Assembly: GCF_000153765.1 (NCBI RefSeq)
Contig: NZ_DS022294.1
Coordinates: 534,897-592,631 of the forward strand
Direction of reading: 5' to 3'
Source: Mariprofundus ferrooxydans PV-1
GTDB lineage: Bacteria > Pseudomonadota > Zetaproteobacteria > Mariprofundales > Mariprofundaceae
DNA length: 57,735 bases
The translations under genes and the position numbers were made by a program. Positions 57,082 through 57,735 of this stretch are shown piece by piece. Position 1 is the first letter of the stretch. Every line of letters starts with the position of its first letter. Under the pieces are notes generated by a model, which worked only from the letters and a program-made list of their open reading frames with translations, was not told the origin of the DNA and ran no database searches.

Positions 57082-57254
57082 AACGAACTATCACTGTCTC
57101 GATCAGATTCATCCATATCATCGTCATCGAGAATTCGGTGAGCCGGGCCTTCCATATCATCATACTGACCATTTTTTACCGCCCAGAAAAAGACCAGCAC
57201 ACTCACCAGGCCGAGCAGAATCATCCCCGGAATCAATCCATAAATAACATTCAT
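57078..57254 (-). CDS. ccoS: Cytochrome cbb3 oxidase assembly protein CcoS
   Basis: A 58-residue protein not easily caught because of its size. One membrane helix (GMILLGLVSVLVFFWAV) is followed by the highly conserved KNGQYDDMEGPAHRIL, the CcoS signature, and an acidic tail. CcoS is needed for assembly of the high-affinity cbb3 terminal oxidase. The ATG at 57254 follows AGGAGG with good spacing; its stop overlaps the ATG of the SafE-like gene. It diverges from the cytochrome c gene at 57387. Confidence 0.93.
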   Translation of the reverse strand: MNVIYGLIPGMILLGLVSVLVFFWAVKNGQYDDMEGPAHRILDDDDMDESDRDSDSSL

Positions 57255-57327
57255 GAATCCTCCTGTTCAGCCATGGTAGTCGACCTCCGCAAATTCGACA
57301 ATATATAAATAAACAATAATATTCTCA

Positions 57328-57356
57328 TTGACATGGGCGATCATTCCCACTAAAAT
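57328..57356 (+). promoter_or_regulatory. Near-consensus sigma-70 promoter of the cytochrome c gene
   Basis: TTGACA (57328-57333), exactly 17 bases, then TAAAAT (57351-57356). It lies 30 bases before the cytochrome c ATG, in an AT-rich stretch, so strong constitutive expression is expected. Confidence 0.8.
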
Positions 57357-57386
57357 AGTTTGCCGATTGTATTAAGGGGGTAAACC

Positions 57387-57735
57387 ATGAAAAAAATGAT
57401 CATTGCCATAGGTTCTCTGGCCATGCTGATGACTGTGTTTGCGGTCAACGAAGCCGCAGCCGGGCCTGAAAGTAAGTGCAAGGCCTGTCATACCTTTGAT
57501 CAGGGCGGCAAGAATAAAATGGGACCGAACCTGTTCGGGATTGTCGGAGCCAAGGCAGGCAGCAAGGAAGGCTATAAATACAGCGACTCACTGAAGGATG
57601 GCAATTGGGTGTGGGATGATGCCAAACTGCAAGCCTGGGTCTGTGACTCCAAATCCGCCATCAAAGAGCTCACCGGCGATGACAATGCCAAAACCAAGAT
57701 GGCCAAGCAGAACAAGTGCGGTGAAGATGCTGCCG
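57387..57735 (+). CDS. Periplasmic class I cytochrome c (3' end outside window)
   Basis: The visible 116 residues begin with a signal peptide (MIIAIGSLAMLMTVFAVNEAAA) and then the heme-binding CKACHTFDQ. GPNLFGIVGAKAGSKEGYKYS follows, as in small mitochondrial-like cytochromes c. A methionine ligand is likely in the cut-off part or in the TKMAKQN region. The insert WVCDSKSAIKEL adds an extra cysteine. AAGGGGG precedes the ATG. It diverges from ccoS, so it may feed electrons to a cbb3 oxidase. Confidence 0.88.
   Translation, partial: MKKMIIAIGSLAMLMTVFAVNEAAAGPESKCKACHTFDQGGKNKMGPNLFGIVGAKAGSKEGYKYSDSLKDGNWVWDDAKLQAWVCDSKSAIKELTGDDNAKTKMAKQNKCGEDAA

Overview
The window reads as a gene-dense chromosomal segment of a Gram-negative bacterium with a proteobacterial core gene set. 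There is a split glycyl-tRNA synthetase (glyQ/glyS), the rpsU-yqeY-dnaG-rpoD cluster, a 6S RNA between zapA and the 5-formyl-THF cyclo-ligase gene, a PTS-Ntr/HPr-kinase/RapZ cluster after rpoN and hpf, outer-membrane barrels, and cbb3-oxidase assembly genes beside a periplasmic cytochrome c. HPr kinase with PyrR and PyrK, the cbb3/cytochrome c end and moderate-GC codon use would fit a microaerophilic, respiratory lineage such as the Zetaproteobacteria. That placement is inference only. I see no phage, plasmid, insertion sequence or CRISPR signal.

Layout. 1-2557 (minus): prmA, a DHH-family phosphoesterase and a HAD phosphatase cut by the window edge. 2607-8040 (plus): a tight, mostly ATGA-coupled run of an FAD/NAD oxidoreductase, ruvX, pyrR, pyrB, pyrC, pyrK and a DUF924 gene, covering much of de novo pyrimidine synthesis. 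8137-11790 (minus): a large membrane PAS/GAF/GGDEF/EAL protein. 12305-16617 (plus): mtgA, a GNAT gene, then the coupled run sixA-like, small ORF, trhP, TerB-like. 16614-21339 (minus): acs and a giant AsmA/DUF748-like protein. 21437-24809 (plus): cutA, ccdA, zapB-like, zapA, 6S RNA, fthC, ymdB. 24814-29972 (minus): an unknown gene, then rpoD, dnaG, yqeY and rpsU with two clear terminators. 30107-32908 (plus): murJ, a PolB-type exonuclease, a VOC protein.

32977-34492 (minus): a secreted TlpA-like thioredoxin paired with an outer-membrane barrel whose predicted mature N-terminus carries a CxxC. 34721-36100: dbpA. 36153-40420 (minus): a two-gene envelope operon of a DUF4892-OmpA protein and a secreted protein of about 1,080 residues that I cannot assign; it contains a duplicated 23-residue motif. 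41122-46112 (minus): glyQ, glyS, an NCS2-like permease and a MEKHLA protein. glyS carries a single-base frameshift near its 3' end. 46268-46363: a 31-residue membrane peptide gene behind two palindromes. 46522-48785: rhlB-like helicase, a CAU-anticodon tRNA, a BolA-family gene and a monothiol glutaredoxin.

48948-55625 (plus): rpoN, hpf, ptsN, hprK, rapZ, an EIIA-Man-like gene, HPr and enzyme I. This is a complete regulatory phosphorelay with no sugar permease. HPr keeps both His15 and Ser46, the EI and HPr-kinase targets. 55732-57735: an unknown single-pass membrane protein, a SafE/CcoH-like gene coupled to ccoS (minus), and a cytochrome c gene behind a near-consensus promoter, cut by the window end.

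The most promising uncharacterised material is the envelope operon at 36153-40420, the TlpA/CxxC-barrel pair at 32977-34492 and the peptide gene at 46268. The glyS frameshift needs checking before anything is built on it.
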